In this document: positions 18,756 through 27,384 of the stretch, piece after piece | Layout of the letters: the number at the start of each line of letters is the position of its first letter | Position numbering within the stretch: position 1 is the first letter of the stretch | From: Phocaeicola plebeius DSM 17135 | GTDB lineage: Bacteria > Bacteroidota > Bacteroidia > Bacteroidales > Bacteroidaceae | Length of the DNA stretch: 64,000 bases | Reading direction: 5' to 3' | NCBI RefSeq assembly: GCF_000187895.1 | Contig: NZ_DS990119.1 | Span: 1-64,000 of the forward strand | Made by a program: the position numbers and the translations under genes | The notes under the pieces: model-generated | What the model saw: only the letters and a program-made list of their open reading frames with translations | Database searches by the model: none | Told to the model about the DNA's origin: nothing

Positions 18756-19931
18756 ATGAACGCGTTAAGAAATTATCTCGATAAGATAAAGCCTAACTTT
18801 GAAGAGGGAGGCAAATTTCATGCTTTTCGTTCTGTGTTCGACGGGTTTGAAACATTCCTGTTTGTTCCGAATACTACTTCGAAGACAGGTACGCACATCC
18901 ACGATGCGATAGACAGCAAACGTATCATGTCGTTCGTGGTGATCGCGCTGATACCGGCCTTGCTGTTCGGTATGTATAATGTGGGTTACCAGCATTTCCA
19001 TGCTGCAAATGTAGAAGGCAGCTTCATTGAAATGTTCGGTTATGGTTTCCTGGCTGTGCTGCCGAAAATCATTGTATCATATGTAGTGGGTCTGGGTATC
19101 GAATTTGTGGTAGCTCAGTGGAAGAAGGAAGAAATTCAGGAAGGTTTCCTGGTTTCAGGTATGCTGATTCCGATGATTGTGCCGGTTGACTGTCCGTTGT
19201 GGATGCTGGCTGTAGCTACTGCTTTCTCTGTAATTTTTGCAAAAGAAGTATTCGGTGGTACAGGTATGAACATCTTTAACCCTGCATTGATTACTCGTGC
19301 ATTCTTGTTCTTTGCTTATCCGACCAAAATGTCTGGTGATACTGTATGGGTATCTAGCGACAGCATCTTTGGCTTGGGAAGCAATGTAGACGGTCTGACT
19401 GCTGCTACAGCACTGGGACAGGCTTCTACTGCAACTGATGCGATGGCATATCCTGCTTTCTCTTGGGATATGGTAACTGGTTTGATTCCGGGTTCTATCG
19501 GTGAAACCAGCGTAATCGCTATTGCTATCGGTGCGGTTATCCTGTTGTGGTCAGGTGTGGCAAGCTGGAAGACAATGTTGTCAGTATTTGTAGGTGGTGC
19601 GGTAATGGGATGGATTTTCAATACCATCGGTCCGGACACTGCAATGGCTAAGATGCCTTGGTATGAACACTTGTGCTTGGGTGGTTTCTGCTTCGGTGCT
19701 GTGTTTATGGCTACAGACCCTGTAACTTCTTCACGTACTGAAAACGGTAAGTTTGTATATGGTTTCCTGATTGGTGCCATGGCAATCATTATCCGTGTAT
19801 TGAATCCGGGTTATCCTGAAGGTATGATGTTGGCTATCCTGCTGATGAACATCTTCGCTCCGCTGATTGACTACGTAGTAGTTCAGAATAACATTTCTCG
19901 CCGTGCAAAACGTGCTATGTCTAACAAATAA
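18756..19931 (+). CDS. nqrB: Na+-translocating NADH:quinone reductase subunit B
   Basis: A 391-residue integral membrane subunit with about ten hydrophobic segments. It carries a covalently bound FMN in this family. The segment around residues 212-221 (DGLTAATALG) is the likely attachment region, with the flavin on a Thr. NPALITRAFLFFAYP, GFCFGAVFMATDPVTSS and ILLMNIFAPLIDY are family motifs. It lies 25 bp after nqrA and 14 bp before nqrC. Confidence 0.97.
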   Translation: MNALRNYLDKIKPNFEEGGKFHAFRSVFDGFETFLFVPNTTSKTGTHIHDAIDSKRIMSFVVIALIPALLFGMYNVGYQHFHAANVEGSFIEMFGYGFLAVLPKIIVSYVVGLGIEFVVAQWKKEEIQEGFLVSGMLIPMIVPVDCPLWMLAVATAFSVIFAKEVFGGTGMNIFNPALITRAFLFFAYPTKMSGDTVWVSSDSIFGLGSNVDGLTAATALGQASTATDAMAYPAFSWDMVTGLIPGSIGETSVIAIAIGAVILLWSGVASWKTMLSVFVGGAVMGWIFNTIGPDTAMAKMPWYEHLCLGGFCFGAVFMATDPVTSSRTENGKFVYGFLIGAMAIIIRVLNPGYPEGMMLAILLMNIFAPLIDYVVVQNNISRRAKRAMSNK

Positions 19932-19945
19932 AAACCGAAAATACA

Positions 19946-20626
19946 ATGAATACTAATAGTAACTCTTATACTATCATTTATGCTTCGGTAATGGTTGTTA
20001 TCGTAGCATTCTTGCTGGCTTTCGTGAACTCTTCTTTGCGTGACTTGCAGGGAAAGAACGTAGAGCTGGATACAAAGAAGCAGATTCTTTCTTCACTGGG
20101 CATCAAAGGTGTGCAGGATGCAGAAGCTGAATTTGCTAAAGTAGTGAAATCGGATATGGTGGTAGCTGAAGACGGCACACTGACTCCGTATGAAGGCGCT
20201 TTCGTGACTTCTTACGAAAAAGATTTCAAGGAAAACGGTCGTGCTCACATCTTCGTATGTGAAATCGAAGGACAGACTAAATATGTAATTCCGGTATATG
20301 GTGCTGGTCTTTGGGGTGCTATCTGGGGATATGTTGCCTTGAACGAAGATAAGAATACAGTATACGGAACTTACTTCTCTCATGCGTCTGAAACTCCGGG
20401 TTTGGGAGCCGAAATCGCATCAGAACATTTCCAGAGTGAATTTAAGGACAAGCATGTAATGGACGGTGAAGCCGTTGCACTGGGAGTTGTAAAGAACGGA
20501 AAAGTTGAAAATCCGGAATTCCAGGTAGACGGTATCTCTGGTGGTACAATCACTTCAGTTGGTGTAGACGCCATGTTGAAAGGATGTATGACACATTACG
20601 CTAAATTTTTAACATCTAAAGAATAA
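19946..20626 (+). CDS. nqrC: Na+-translocating NADH:quinone reductase subunit C
   Basis: A 226-residue subunit with one N-terminal transmembrane helix (about residues 8-28) and a periplasmic FMN-binding domain. The flavinylation motif reads SGGTITS at about 198-204, close to the usual SGATxTS. A Thr there should carry FMN linked by a phosphoester bond. FMN attachment needs an ApbE flavin transferase, which is not encoded in this window. Confidence 0.96.
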   Translation: MNTNSNSYTIIYASVMVVIVAFLLAFVNSSLRDLQGKNVELDTKKQILSSLGIKGVQDAEAEFAKVVKSDMVVAEDGTLTPYEGAFVTSYEKDFKENGRAHIFVCEIEGQTKYVIPVYGAGLWGAIWGYVALNEDKNTVYGTYFSHASETPGLGAEIASEHFQSEFKDKHVMDGEAVALGVVKNGKVENPEFQVDGISGGTITSVGVDAMLKGCMTHYAKFLTSKE

Positions 20627-20640
20627 GGAGGAGAACGAAA

Positions 20641-21279
20641 ATGGGAAGTTTATTTTCAGCTAAAAACAGAGAAGTATTTTCTACTCCTATAGGCATGAAC
20701 AACCCGGTAACCGTACAGGTGTTGGGTATCTGTTCTGCATTGGCTGTAACCTCCAAGCTGGAGCCGGCCATCGTGATGGGTCTTTCTGTAACCATTATTA
20801 CTGCTTTTTCTAACGTAGTGATTTCTTTGTTGCGTAAGACAGTGCCTAACCGTATTCGTATCATTGTACAGCTGGTAGTTGTAGCTGCTTTGGTAACTAT
20901 CGTAAGTGAGTTACTGAAAGCTTTTGCTTACGACGTGAGCGTACAGTTGTCTGTATACGTAGGTTTGATCATTACCAACTGTATCCTGATGGGACGTCTG
21001 GAAGCATTTGCTATGTCAAACGGTCCGTGGGAATCATGCCTTGACGGTATTGGTAACGGTCTGGGTTATGCCAAGATTCTGGTAATCGTTGCATTCTTCC
21101 GTGAATTGCTGGGTTCAGGAACACTGTTGGGCTTCAACATCCTGAACTATGAGGCTGTAAAGAATGCCGGTTATGTAAACAACGGTTTGATGTTGATGCC
21201 GCCGATGGCTTTGATCATCGTAGCTTGCCTGATCTGGTATCAGCGTGCAAAACACAAAGAGTTGCAAGAAAAAGAATAA
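20641..21279 (+). CDS. nqrD: Na+-translocating NADH:quinone reductase subunit D
   Basis: A 212-residue integral membrane subunit with about six transmembrane segments, homologous to NqrE and to RnfE/RnfA. Features include NNPVTVQVLGICSALAVTS, VGLIITNCILMGRLEAFAM and the GLGYAKILVIVAFFRELLGSG region. A strong ribosome-binding site (AAGGAGGAG) lies just before the ATG. The last residues are charged (YQRAKHKELQEKE). Confidence 0.96.
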   Translation: MGSLFSAKNREVFSTPIGMNNPVTVQVLGICSALAVTSKLEPAIVMGLSVTIITAFSNVVISLLRKTVPNRIRIIVQLVVVAALVTIVSELLKAFAYDVSVQLSVYVGLIITNCILMGRLEAFAMSNGPWESCLDGIGNGLGYAKILVIVAFFRELLGSGTLLGFNILNYEAVKNAGYVNNGLMLMPPMALIIVACLIWYQRAKHKELQEKE

Positions 21280-21315
21280 TTATTAACCAACAACGGAAAT
21301 TAAAAATCCAGAATT

Positions 21316-21939
21316 ATGGAACATTTTTTTAGTTTATTGGTCCGCTCAATCTTTGTGGACAATATGATATTTGCGTTCTTCCTGGGTATGTGTTCATACT
21401 TGGCGGTATCGAAGAACGTGAAGACTGCCCTCGGTCTGGGTATCGCCGTAACTTTCGTGCTGGTGGTTACCTTGCCGGTGAACTACCTTCTGCAGACGAA
21501 GGTACTGGCTGCCGACGGCATTCTGGGAATTGACCTGAGCTTCCTGAGCTTCATTCTTTTCATTGCCGTAATTGCGGCTATCGTTCAGCTGGTAGAAATG
21601 ATTGTAGAACGCTTCAGTCCTTCACTGTATGCGTCACTGGGTATCTTCCTGCCGTTGATTGCTGTAAACTGTGCCATCATGGGTGCTTCTCTGTTCATGC
21701 AGCAGCGTATCACTCTGAGCCCGTCTGATGCTAAATACATCGGTGACATCTGGGATTCTATCTCTTACGCACTGGGTTCAGGTATCGGCTGGTTGCTGGC
21801 TATCGTAGGTTTGGCTGCTATCCGTGAAAAAATGGCTTACTCTGACGTGCCTGCTCCGCTGAAAGGCTTAGGCATCACATTCATCACTGTAGGTCTGATG
21901 GCAATGGCATTTATGTGTTTCTCTGGTTTGAACATCTAA
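21316..21939 (+). CDS. nqrE: Na+-translocating NADH:quinone reductase subunit E
   Basis: A 207-residue membrane subunit with about six transmembrane segments, paralogous to NqrD in inverted topology. The [20 protein letters not shown] and [20 protein letters not shown] segments contain the half-membrane cysteines that in this family help bind an intramembrane iron-sulfur centre. nqrF follows after 18 bp. Confidence 0.96.
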   Translation: MEHFFSLLVRSIFVDNMIFAFFLGMCSYLAVSKNVKTALGLGIAVTFVLVVTLPVNYLLQTKVLAADGILGIDLSFLSFILFIAVIAAIVQLVEMIVERFSPSLYASLGIFLPLIAVNCAIMGASLFMQQRITLSPSDAKYIGDIWDSISYALGSGIGWLLAIVGLAAIREKMAYSDVPAPLKGLGITFITVGLMAMAFMCFSGLNI

Positions 21940-21957
21940 TAGGAAAGGAATAAGACA

Positions 21958-23226
21958 ATGGATATGAATTTTATTTTAGCAAGCATTGGAGTATTCCTCG
22001 TGACTATTCTGGTGCTGGTAGTCATCCTGCTGGTTGCAAAGAATTTCCTCGTTGCTTCCGGTAATGTGAAACTGACTATCAACGGCGATAAGGATATGGA
22101 AGTAGAGTCTGGCTCTACATTGCTGAACACATTGGCCGTAAACGGAGTGTTCTTACCTTCAGCTTGTGGTGGTAAGGGTTCTTGCGGACAGTGTAAATGT
22201 CAGGTAGTAGAAGGTGGTGGTGAAATCCTGCCTTCTGAAGTGAGCCACTTCAGCCGTAAACAGCAGAAAGACCACTGGCGTCTGGGCTGTCAGGTGAAAG
22301 TGAAGGGAGATATGGCTATCAAGGTTCCTGAATCTGTAATGGGTGTAAAGGAATACGAATGTACAGTTATCTCCAACAAGAACGTGGCTACCTTTATCAA
22401 AGAGTTCAAGGTGCAGCTGCCTAAGGGTGCGCACATGGACTTTATTCCGGGTTCATACGCACAGATTAAGATTCCTAAATTCGAAATGGATTACAACAAG
22501 GATATCGACAAAGATCTTATCGGTGCTGAATACTTGCCTGCATGGGAAAAATTCGGTTTGTTCGGCTTGAAATGTAAGAACGAAGAAGAAACTATCCGTG
22601 CTTACTCTATGGCTAACTACCCTGCAGAAGGTGACGTGTTCATGTTGACAGTTCGTATCGCAACTCCTCCGTTCAAGCCAGACCGCAGCGGATTCATGGA
22701 TGTAAATCCGGGTATCGCTTCTTCTTATATCTTTACCCTGAAACCGGGTGATAAGGTATTGATGAGTGGTCCTTACGGAGACTTCCACCCGATTTTCGAT
22801 TCTAAGAAAGAAATGATCTGGGTAGGTGGTGGTGCCGGTATGGCTCCGCTTCGTGCACAGATTATGCACATGACTCGTACATTGCATACTACTGACCGTG
22901 AATTGCATTACTTCTACGGTGCGCGTGCATTGAACGAAGTGTTCTATCTGGACGACTTCTTGAAACTGGAAAAAGACTTCCCGAACTTCCACTTCCATCT
23001 GGCTTTGGACCGTCCGGACCCTGCAGCCGATGCAGCTGGCGTGAAGTATACAGCAGGATTCGTTCATCAGGTAATGTTGAACACTTACTTGAAAGACCAC
23101 GAAGCTCCGGAAGACATCGAATACTACATGTGTGGTCCTGGTCCGATGTCGAAGGCAGTTGTCGCTATGCTGGATAGCCTCGGCGTAGAAGAATCTTCTA
23201 TCATGTATGATAACTTCGGTGGATAA
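21958..23226 (+). CDS. nqrF: Na+-translocating NADH:quinone reductase subunit F
   Basis: A 422-residue electron-entry subunit. It has an N-terminal membrane helix (about 5-30) and a plant-type [2Fe-2S] ferredoxin domain with ligands C70, C76, C79 and C111. A ferredoxin-reductase-like FAD domain (RAYSMANYP) and an NADH domain (WVGGGAGMAPLRAQI, YYMCGPGPMSKAV) follow. NADH is oxidised here and electrons pass to the flavins of NqrC and NqrB. It is the last gene of the operon and is followed by a strong terminator. Confidence 0.97.
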   Translation: MDMNFILASIGVFLVTILVLVVILLVAKNFLVASGNVKLTINGDKDMEVESGSTLLNTLAVNGVFLPSACGGKGSCGQCKCQVVEGGGEILPSEVSHFSRKQQKDHWRLGCQVKVKGDMAIKVPESVMGVKEYECTVISNKNVATFIKEFKVQLPKGAHMDFIPGSYAQIKIPKFEMDYNKDIDKDLIGAEYLPAWEKFGLFGLKCKNEEETIRAYSMANYPAEGDVFMLTVRIATPPFKPDRSGFMDVNPGIASSYIFTLKPGDKVLMSGPYGDFHPIFDSKKEMIWVGGGAGMAPLRAQIMHMTRTLHTTDRELHYFYGARALNEVFYLDDFLKLEKDFPNFHFHLALDRPDPAADAAGVKYTAGFVHQVMLNTYLKDHEAPEDIEYYMCGPGPMSKAVVAMLDSLGVEESSIMYDNFGG

Positions 23227-23253
23227 TCCGCAGAATTTATGACATAATGAAGC

Positions 23254-23290
23254 AAAAGGCTTTCAGGAAATTTCCTGAAAGCCTTTTTTG
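23254..23290 (+). terminator. Rho-independent terminator after nqrF
   Basis: A perfect 17-bp inverted repeat (23254-23270 with 23271-23287), no spacer, ends in a T-run. Confidence 0.9.
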
Positions 23291-23458
23291 TGTAGATACG
23301 GTTCAAAGGGTAATAAATTAGGTGTGAAAAGAAGCTTTATATTACAAAATGGTTAAGAAATTGTTCATTTTGCTATACCTTTCTTGATATACGTCAATAA
23401 ATGATAGGGGTGGAGCGATTTTCTTTGTGGTTTGTTTTTATGTTATCCAACATATTCT

Positions 23459-23466
23459 TATCTTTG
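23459..23466 (+). promoter_or_regulatory. -7 box for the small exported protein gene
   Basis: TATCTTTG is a perfect TAnnTTTG. It leaves an ~80-nt leader before the ATG at 23552, containing a palindrome AGCTCGAGCT. The rest of 23291-23458 shows nothing I can identify. Confidence 0.65.
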
Positions 23467-23551
23467 TATCGGTAAAAGGAAAAAAGCTCGAGCTAAGCTA
23501 GATTTTAAATTATTTAGGTAACAAAGTTTTTAGGTAAAAGATTTTAAAGGT

Positions 23552-23917
23552 ATGAAAAGATTAGGATTAACATTAGCAGCCGCATTGGTATTTTCAGTTT
23601 CTATGTTTGCAGAAGGTGTACAGGACAACAATGCACAGAAATGGAATGGTTCAATCAACAAGTCAAAGCTGACTAAATATTTGAATCTTTCATCTAACCA
23701 GCACGAAAAGGTTGCTGACATCTGCGACTACTTTGAACAGGAAATGACTCGTGCAAATTCTTCAAAGACAGAAAACAAAGAAAAAGTTCGTAAAGCTGTT
23801 TACGGAAACTTGAAATTGATGAAGCAGACGCTGGACGACAAGCAGTATTCTAGCTATGTTCGTCTGATGGCCATGACACTGCGCAACAAAGGCATCGACT
23901 TGAACGAAGCAAAATAA
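23552..23917 (+). CDS. Small exported protein of unknown function
   Basis: 121 residues: a clean signal peptide (1 to about 20, cleaved near FAEG) followed by a ~100-residue mostly helical, lysine-rich domain. Sequence such as LTKYLNLSSNQHEKVADICDYFEQEMTRA and VRKAVYGNLKLMKQTLDDKQYSSYVRLMAMTLRNKG suggests a helical bundle, loosely recalling CpxP/Spy-like periplasmic proteins, but I see no LTxxQ repeat. It has its own consensus promoter, a long leader and its own terminator, so it is a monocistronic, probably well-expressed gene. Function not recognised. Confidence 0.8.
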   Translation: MKRLGLTLAAALVFSVSMFAEGVQDNNAQKWNGSINKSKLTKYLNLSSNQHEKVADICDYFEQEMTRANSSKTENKEKVRKAVYGNLKLMKQTLDDKQYSSYVRLMAMTLRNKGIDLNEAK

Positions 23918-23938
23918 TAAAGAGAGATTGATAAATAG

Positions 23939-23983
23939 GAGAGCCCCGAAGACTTGTAGTGAGTCTTTCGGGGCTCTTTGTTT
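23939..23983 (+). terminator. Terminator after the small exported protein gene
   Basis: GAGCCCCGAAGACT pairs with AGTCTTTCGGGGCTC around a short loop (one bulge), followed by TTTGTTTG. Confidence 0.85.
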
Positions 23984-24046
23984 GTTGGTAATTGGGATAG
24001 ACTTGTGTAAATTGCTGTATATTAGATGCTTATTTAGTCTCCTATG

Positions 24047-24192
24047 ACGGCGTAAAAAAGGCAAGTACGTTTTAATCAAAACGCTTAGATATTTGCCCTG
24101 AAATGTACTTGTGTTTTGTTTTAAATGCACTTGTGTTTGAAATGAAATGTACTTACGTTTTATGGCAAATACAAGTACGTTTGAAAGAATAT
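24047..24192. repeat. 22-bp-period degenerate array B
   Basis: Modules start at 24047, 24069, 24091, 24113, 24135, 24157 and 24179. Each follows arm5-N4-arm5-N8 with arms close to GTTTT and AAAAC/GAAAT, and an N8 such as GTACTTGT, GCACTTGT, GTACTTAC or ACAAGTAC. It is the clearest of the arrays and occupies most of the gap between the small exported protein gene and the dehydrogenase-like gene. Confidence 0.85.
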
Positions 24193-24311
24193 TTACGAGG
24201 AAGTGATTCCAATAGGTTTGCTATCTTTTTTTTCATAAAACTCTGCAGATTTTGCTTGCTGTATTATCGGGTTTTATGTACTTTCGAATGAATAATTTAC
24301 ATAAAGAAGAT

Positions 24312-25223
24312 ATGAATTTCAAGAAAATAGTAGCCGTAGACGAGACGTTGCTGAATGAAGCGGCGCTCGAACAATTGAAAACAATAGGGGAAGAAGTGGT
24401 TGTATATCATGACTTTCCCACTGAAGAAGAGGAAGTTATCCGCCGTATTGGCAATGCCGACTGTCTGCTGGTATCTTTCCGTACGCCTATTCGTCGGCGT
24501 GTGCTGGATGCTTGTCCGAACATCCGTTATATAGGCATGTGCTGTACGCTCTATAATCCGGAAAGCTCGAATGTTGATGTGATTGAGGCCCGCAAAAGAG
24601 GAATTACGGTGTTAGGGGTGAAAGATTACGGCGATGAAGGTGTGGTGGAATATGTGGTCAGCGAACTGGTGCGTCTGCTCCATGGTTTTGGCAATGTGCG
24701 CTGGCTGGAGGAAAGCACGGAACTGACAGGGCGTAAGGTGGGAATCATCGGCCTGGGGAAGACCGGAGGAATGGTTGCCGAAGCCATGCGGTTTTTCGGT
24801 GCCGAGGTGCTTTACTACAGCCGTACCCGTAAACCGGAAGCCGAAGCAAAAGGCATTGCCTACCGTCCGTTGGCCGATTTGCTGACGGAAGCGGAAATCA
24901 TCTGTACCTGCTTGCCGCGCAACAATTACCTGCTGGGTGAGCCGGAGTTTGCATTGATGGGCGACCGTAAGATACTGGTAAATACGTCTGTAGGACCTAC
25001 TTTCGAAGTAGATGCCCTGAAGAAATGGCTGGGAACATGCAAACACAGCTATTACTTGTGTGATGCGACCGGAATGGGCGTGGCTCGTGATGCTCTGAAG
25101 GATATTCCGAATGTGCTGTATACACCTTATATATCCGGAAAATCCATTCAAAGCGTAGAGCGTTTGTCGCAGAAAGCCCTGGCCAATATCAGGACTTTTC
25201 TTTCAGAAGCTCCTCAAGTTTAA
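24312..25223 (+). CDS. D-2-hydroxyacid-dehydrogenase-like NAD-binding protein with altered active site
   Basis: 303 residues from the ATG at 24312 (the frame is open from 24252, but the extra residues look like leader). The N-terminal catalytic-type lobe has CCTLYNPESSNVDVIEARKRGITVLGVKDYG. The Rossmann domain carries GIIGLGKTGG (144-153). In canonical family members an Arg precedes Gly in the NTxRG motif and a His occurs in TPHxxG. Here these read NTSVGP (V227) and TPYISG (Y273), and the usual catalytic Glu motif is not recognisable. NAD binding looks intact but dehydrogenase chemistry is doubtful. The 3' end overlaps convergent uvrB by 35 bp. Confidence 0.8.
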   Translation: MNFKKIVAVDETLLNEAALEQLKTIGEEVVVYHDFPTEEEEVIRRIGNADCLLVSFRTPIRRRVLDACPNIRYIGMCCTLYNPESSNVDVIEARKRGITVLGVKDYGDEGVVEYVVSELVRLLHGFGNVRWLEESTELTGRKVGIIGLGKTGGMVAEAMRFFGAEVLYYSRTRKPEAEAKGIAYRPLADLLTEAEIICTCLPRNNYLLGEPEFALMGDRKILVNTSVGPTFEVDALKKWLGTCKHSYYLCDATGMGVARDALKDIPNVLYTPYISGKSIQSVERLSQKALANIRTFLSEAPQV

Positions 25224-27231
25224 GCAACTCGTCGCGGTATTGTGCCGCTTCGATAAAGTCCAGCTTCTTGGCGGCTTCCTGCATCAGCTTGCGGGTCTGT
25301 TCGATGCTCTTTTGCAACTGGCCCTTTGTCATATACTGTACCACAGGGTCTGCGGCTGCATGAAGCTGGGCTTCAGTCTCGGTATAAGCCCGTGGTTCTT
25401 TGGGCTTGCTGCTGTTTTCCTGAGACGACTGTTTTTCGATGTCGAGCAGGGCATTGGTGCGTGAACGGGTAATCTGTTTCGGCGTGATGCCGTGTGCTTC
25501 GTTGTAAGCCAGCTGTTTCTCCCGTCGGCGGTTGGTTTCGTCGATGGTCTGTCGCATACTGTCCGTAATGCGGTCGGCATACATGATGACCTTTCCGTTC
25601 ACGTTGCGGGCAGCACGTCCGGCCGTCTGGGTGAGCGAGCGGTGCGAACGCAGGAAACCTTCCTTGTCTGCATCCAGAATCGCTACGAGCGACACCTCTG
25701 GCAAGTCCAGTCCCTCACGCAGCAGGTTGACACCCACCAGCACGTCGTAGATACCCTCTCGCAGTTCGTCCATGATTTTGATACGTTCCAGTGTCTCCAC
25801 GTCACTATGGATATAAGCGCAGCGGATACCGTTGTTGAGCAGGTATTCCGTCAGTTCTTCTGCCATGCGTTTGGTCAGGGTAGTGACAAGCACACGCTCC
25901 TCCCTTTCGATGCGTTGCTGAATCTCTTCCATCAGGTCGTCTATCTGGTTCAGGCTGGGACGCACGTCAATCACCGGGTCCAGCAGTCCCGTAGGACGAA
26001 TCACCTGTTCCACTACGATACCTTCACTCTGTTGCAGTTCGTATTCTGCCGGAGTGGCACTCACGTAAATCACCTGCTTAGCCATCTGCTGGAACTCTTC
26101 GAATGTAAGCGGACGATTGTCCATGGCGGCCGGCAGACGGAATCCGTATTCCACCAGGTTTGTCTTGCGGGCACGGTCGCCGCCGTACATGGCCCTGATT
26201 TGCGGTACGCTGACATGGCTTTCGTCGATGACAATCAGAAAATCCTCGGGGAAGAAATCAAGCAGGCAGTAGGGGCGGGTGCCCGGTTCGCGTCCGTCGA
26301 AGTAACGTGAATAGTTTTCAATCCCTGAGCAATGTCCCAGCTCGCGCAGCATTTCCATATCGTAGGTCACACGCTCGTACAGACGTTTGGCTTCGTAGGG
26401 TTTACCGATTTCTTCAAAGTAGGCTACCTGCTTGGTCAGATCGTCTTCAATCTGATGAATGGCGCGGAGCGTACTTTCCTTGGTCGTCATGAACAGGTTG
26501 GCCGGATAAATCTTGTATTCTTCGAACGTACCGATACGGTGTCCTGAAACCGGGTCTATCTCTTCAATACCGTCAATTTCATCGTCCCAGAACATGACCC
26601 GCAGCACACTGTCGGTATAAGCCAGGAAAATGTCCACCGTATCACCTTTTACACGGAAGTTGCCACGGTTCAGCTCGATGTCATTCCGAACGTACAGACT
26701 GTCCACCAGCCGGCGGAGGAATACGTTGCGGTCCAGCAACTTTCCTTTTTTGATTTCAATCACGTTGTTATAGAAATCTGCCGGGTTTCCCATACCGTAG
26801 ATACACGACACGGACGACACTACAATGACGTCCTTCCGTCCGGAAAGGAGGGAAGAAGTCGCAGCCAGACGAAGTTTGTCGATTTCTTCGTTGATGGCCA
26901 GGTCTTTTTCAATATAAGTATCGGTCGACGGAATGTATGCTTCCGGCTGATAATAGTCGTAGTAAGACACGTAATATTCCACCGCGTTGTGAGGGAAAAA
27001 GTTCTTGAACTCCCCGTAAAGCTGGGCAGCCAGTGTCTTGTTGTGACTCAGAATCAGTGTCGGTTTGTTGATGTTCTTGATGACATTGGCAATGGTAAAA
27101 GTCTTTCCAGAGCCGGTTACTCCCAGCAGCGTCTGTGCAGGTACATGCTGCCGGATACCTTCAGTCAGTTGGGCGATGGCCTCCGGCTGGTCGCCGGTAG
27201 GCTGATAGTCGGATATCAGTTCAAAATTCAT
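25189..27231 (-). CDS. uvrB: Excinuclease ABC subunit B
   Basis: A 680-residue DNA damage-recognition helicase-like subunit of UvrABC nucleotide excision repair. Visible motifs are Walker A GVTGSGKTFTI (about 39-49), the beta-hairpin region YYVSYYDYYQPEAYIPSTDT, Walker B VIDESHV, YVSATPAEYE, LLREGLDLPEVSLVAILDADKEGFLR and QTAGRAARN. The C-terminal UVR domain that contacts UvrC is LDFIEAAQYRDELLKLE. Full length. Its 3' end overlaps the tail of the dehydrogenase-like gene on the other strand. Confidence 0.98.
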   Translation of the reverse strand: MNFELISDYQPTGDQPEAIAQLTEGIRQHVPAQTLLGVTGSGKTFTIANVIKNINKPTLILSHNKTLAAQLYGEFKNFFPHNAVEYYVSYYDYYQPEAYIPSTDTYIEKDLAINEEIDKLRLAATSSLLSGRKDVIVVSSVSCIYGMGNPADFYNNVIEIKKGKLLDRNVFLRRLVDSLYVRNDIELNRGNFRVKGDTVDIFLAYTDSVLRVMFWDDEIDGIEEIDPVSGHRIGTFEEYKIYPANLFMTTKESTLRAIHQIEDDLTKQVAYFEEIGKPYEAKRLYERVTYDMEMLRELGHCSGIENYSRYFDGREPGTRPYCLLDFFPEDFLIVIDESHVSVPQIRAMYGGDRARKTNLVEYGFRLPAAMDNRPLTFEEFQQMAKQVIYVSATPAEYELQQSEGIVVEQVIRPTGLLDPVIDVRPSLNQIDDLMEEIQQRIEREERVLVTTLTKRMAEELTEYLLNNGIRCAYIHSDVETLERIKIMDELREGIYDVLVGVNLLREGLDLPEVSLVAILDADKEGFLRSHRSLTQTAGRAARNVNGKVIMYADRITDSMRQTIDETNRRREKQLAYNEAHGITPKQITRSRTNALLDIEKQSSQENSSKPKEPRAYTETEAQLHAAADPVVQYMTKGQLQKSIEQTRKLMQEAAKKLDFIEAAQYRDELLKLEELLKEKS

Positions 27232-27356
27232 TGCATCTGAATATTGGTGAATGAAAACGGTTGTAAAATTACATATATATTTTATACCATACTTTGCACA
27301 TCCTGAAAAATTACATTAAAAAATGGCCTGGAGTTGCATTATTCGCTGGAAAAGAG

Positions 27357-27364
27357 TAATTTTG
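27357..27364 (+). promoter_or_regulatory. -7 box for bamD
   Basis: TAATTTTG is a perfect TAnnTTTG, with a TTG-type element about 20 bp further upstream. It lies inside the longer open frame, which fixes the bamD start at 27385. Confidence 0.65.
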
Positions 27365-27384
27365 CGCAACTATATCAATTATAT

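Noticed and set aside
22453..23100. 215-codon open frame antisense to nqrF
   Set aside because: Mirror frame of nqrF with no start signals or homology. The same applies to the long reverse frames in tamB, nqrA, clpC, uvrB and lon.
23474..23551. Riboswitch in the leader of the small exported protein gene
   Set aside because: Apart from a 10-bp palindrome, no recognised aptamer core or expression platform could be seen.
24047..24192. Possible CRISPR array (regular spacing)
   Set aside because: The period is 22 bp with arms of only 5 nt. Modules are degenerate throughout, not identical repeats with unique 30-bp spacers, and no cas gene is present.
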